Below are positions 18,930 through 19,162 of a stretch of 19,162 nucleotides of DNA, one piece after another. The stretch is from Echinostoma caproni (lineage: Eukaryota > Platyhelminthes > Trematoda > Plagiorchiida > Echinostomatidae), in contig UZAN01045968.1 in the NCBI GenBank assembly GCA_900618425.1, forward strand, positions 11,494-30,655, given 5' to 3'. The notes beneath the pieces were generated by a model. It saw only the letters and a program-made list of their open reading frames with translations, did no database searches and was not told the origin of the DNA. Numbering within the stretch: the stretch's first letter is position 1; every line of letters begins with the position of its first letter. A program made the translations under genes and the position numbers.

Positions 18930-19162
18930 AGTCTTGTAGCAACATTTTACACTTTGAAGGTGCAAAACACAAACCGAACATAGCTACACTGGCATTCAAG
19001 CTGACCAAAAAAGCTTGCAACTTACCTGCATCGTCACTCAGTAGCACAATGTTGTATGCGTACTCCAGATCAGACAGCCTACCACTGGAAGTAAATCAAT
19101 GCCACTATCCTCGCACGAGGATAGGGCTGTTTCCATAATCAGATCTATAACAAAGTTAAATA
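18930..19162 (-). mobile_element. LINE reverse transcriptase relic at window edge, catalytic motif lost
   Basis: Minus strand from the window end reads FVIDLIMETALSS, then (after a one-base frameshift near 19080-19086) RLSDLEYAYNIVLLSDDAG, then GLCFAPSKCKMLLQDWVGPA. This is the RT palm and thumb boundary of the same CR1-like family as the relics at 4490-5215 and 12115-12605. The catalytic box, normally [FY]ADD, reads YAYN here (19062-19051), so both metal-binding aspartates are gone. Similarity ends soon after LLQDW (about 18930). The rest of the element continues beyond the window. Confidence 0.85.

Noticed and set aside
19015..19030. Consensus splice donor (minus, GATGCAG|GTAAGT)
   Set aside because: It lies inside a reverse transcriptase relic where the protein reads straight through DDAGKLQ, so the match is coincidental.
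1..19162. Bacterial-type systems: CRISPR arrays, operons, toxin-antitoxin or phage genes
   Set aside because: No regularly spaced repeats, no dense ORF packing and no recognisable prokaryotic protein; splice signals and LINE/SINE content show a eukaryotic nuclear genome.

Overview
This window looks like nuclear DNA of a flatworm, most likely a digenean trematode. The evidence is sparse coding DNA split by splice signals, long gene-poor stretches, many decayed CR1/RTE-like LINE reverse transcriptase relics of a type common in fluke genomes, tRNA-derived SINE heads, and GA, TA, CA and AAAC microsatellites. No bacterial operon, CRISPR array, phage or plasmid feature is visible. The organism is inferred from style and protein resemblance, not from a search.

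Two protein genes are convincing and they converge. On the plus strand, 7488-9539 encodes a 683-residue homologue of MDM1, a microtubule-binding centriole protein, in one uninterrupted ORF. A candidate 5' UTR intron lies just upstream (7165-7422), and a poly(A) signal followed by a GT-rich element lies about 970 bases after the stop. On the minus strand, 11722-10919 is the 3'-terminal exon of a Rho-family small GTPase. It begins at a clean splice acceptor and has an unusual roughly 60-residue serine-rich insert, a degenerate G4 motif and a long tail without a CAAX box. Its upstream exon(s) with the P-loop are not recognisable in the remaining 7.4 kb and probably lie beyond the window.

Layout: 1-70, tRNA-like SINE head at the edge; 1225-1497 and 1650-1820, two LINE fragments in opposite orientations; 1821-4490, anonymous sequence with a TA/GA microsatellite; 4490-5215, the largest LINE relic (minus); 5477-5585, a small tRNA-like element between short direct repeats; 5600-7160, anonymous; 7165-10530, MDM1 gene; 10870-11722, Rho exon; 12115-12605, LINE relic (minus); 12606-17395, anonymous; 17396-17632, the best-preserved SINE; 17633-18930, anonymous with microsatellites; 18930-19162, a LINE relic with a destroyed catalytic motif running off the edge.

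The two genes have no evident functional link. One concerns centrioles and cilia, the other probably actin or membrane signalling; they merely share a short intergenic space rich in purine repeats. I see no multi-gene undescribed system. The most unusual object is the divergent Rho-like GTPase.
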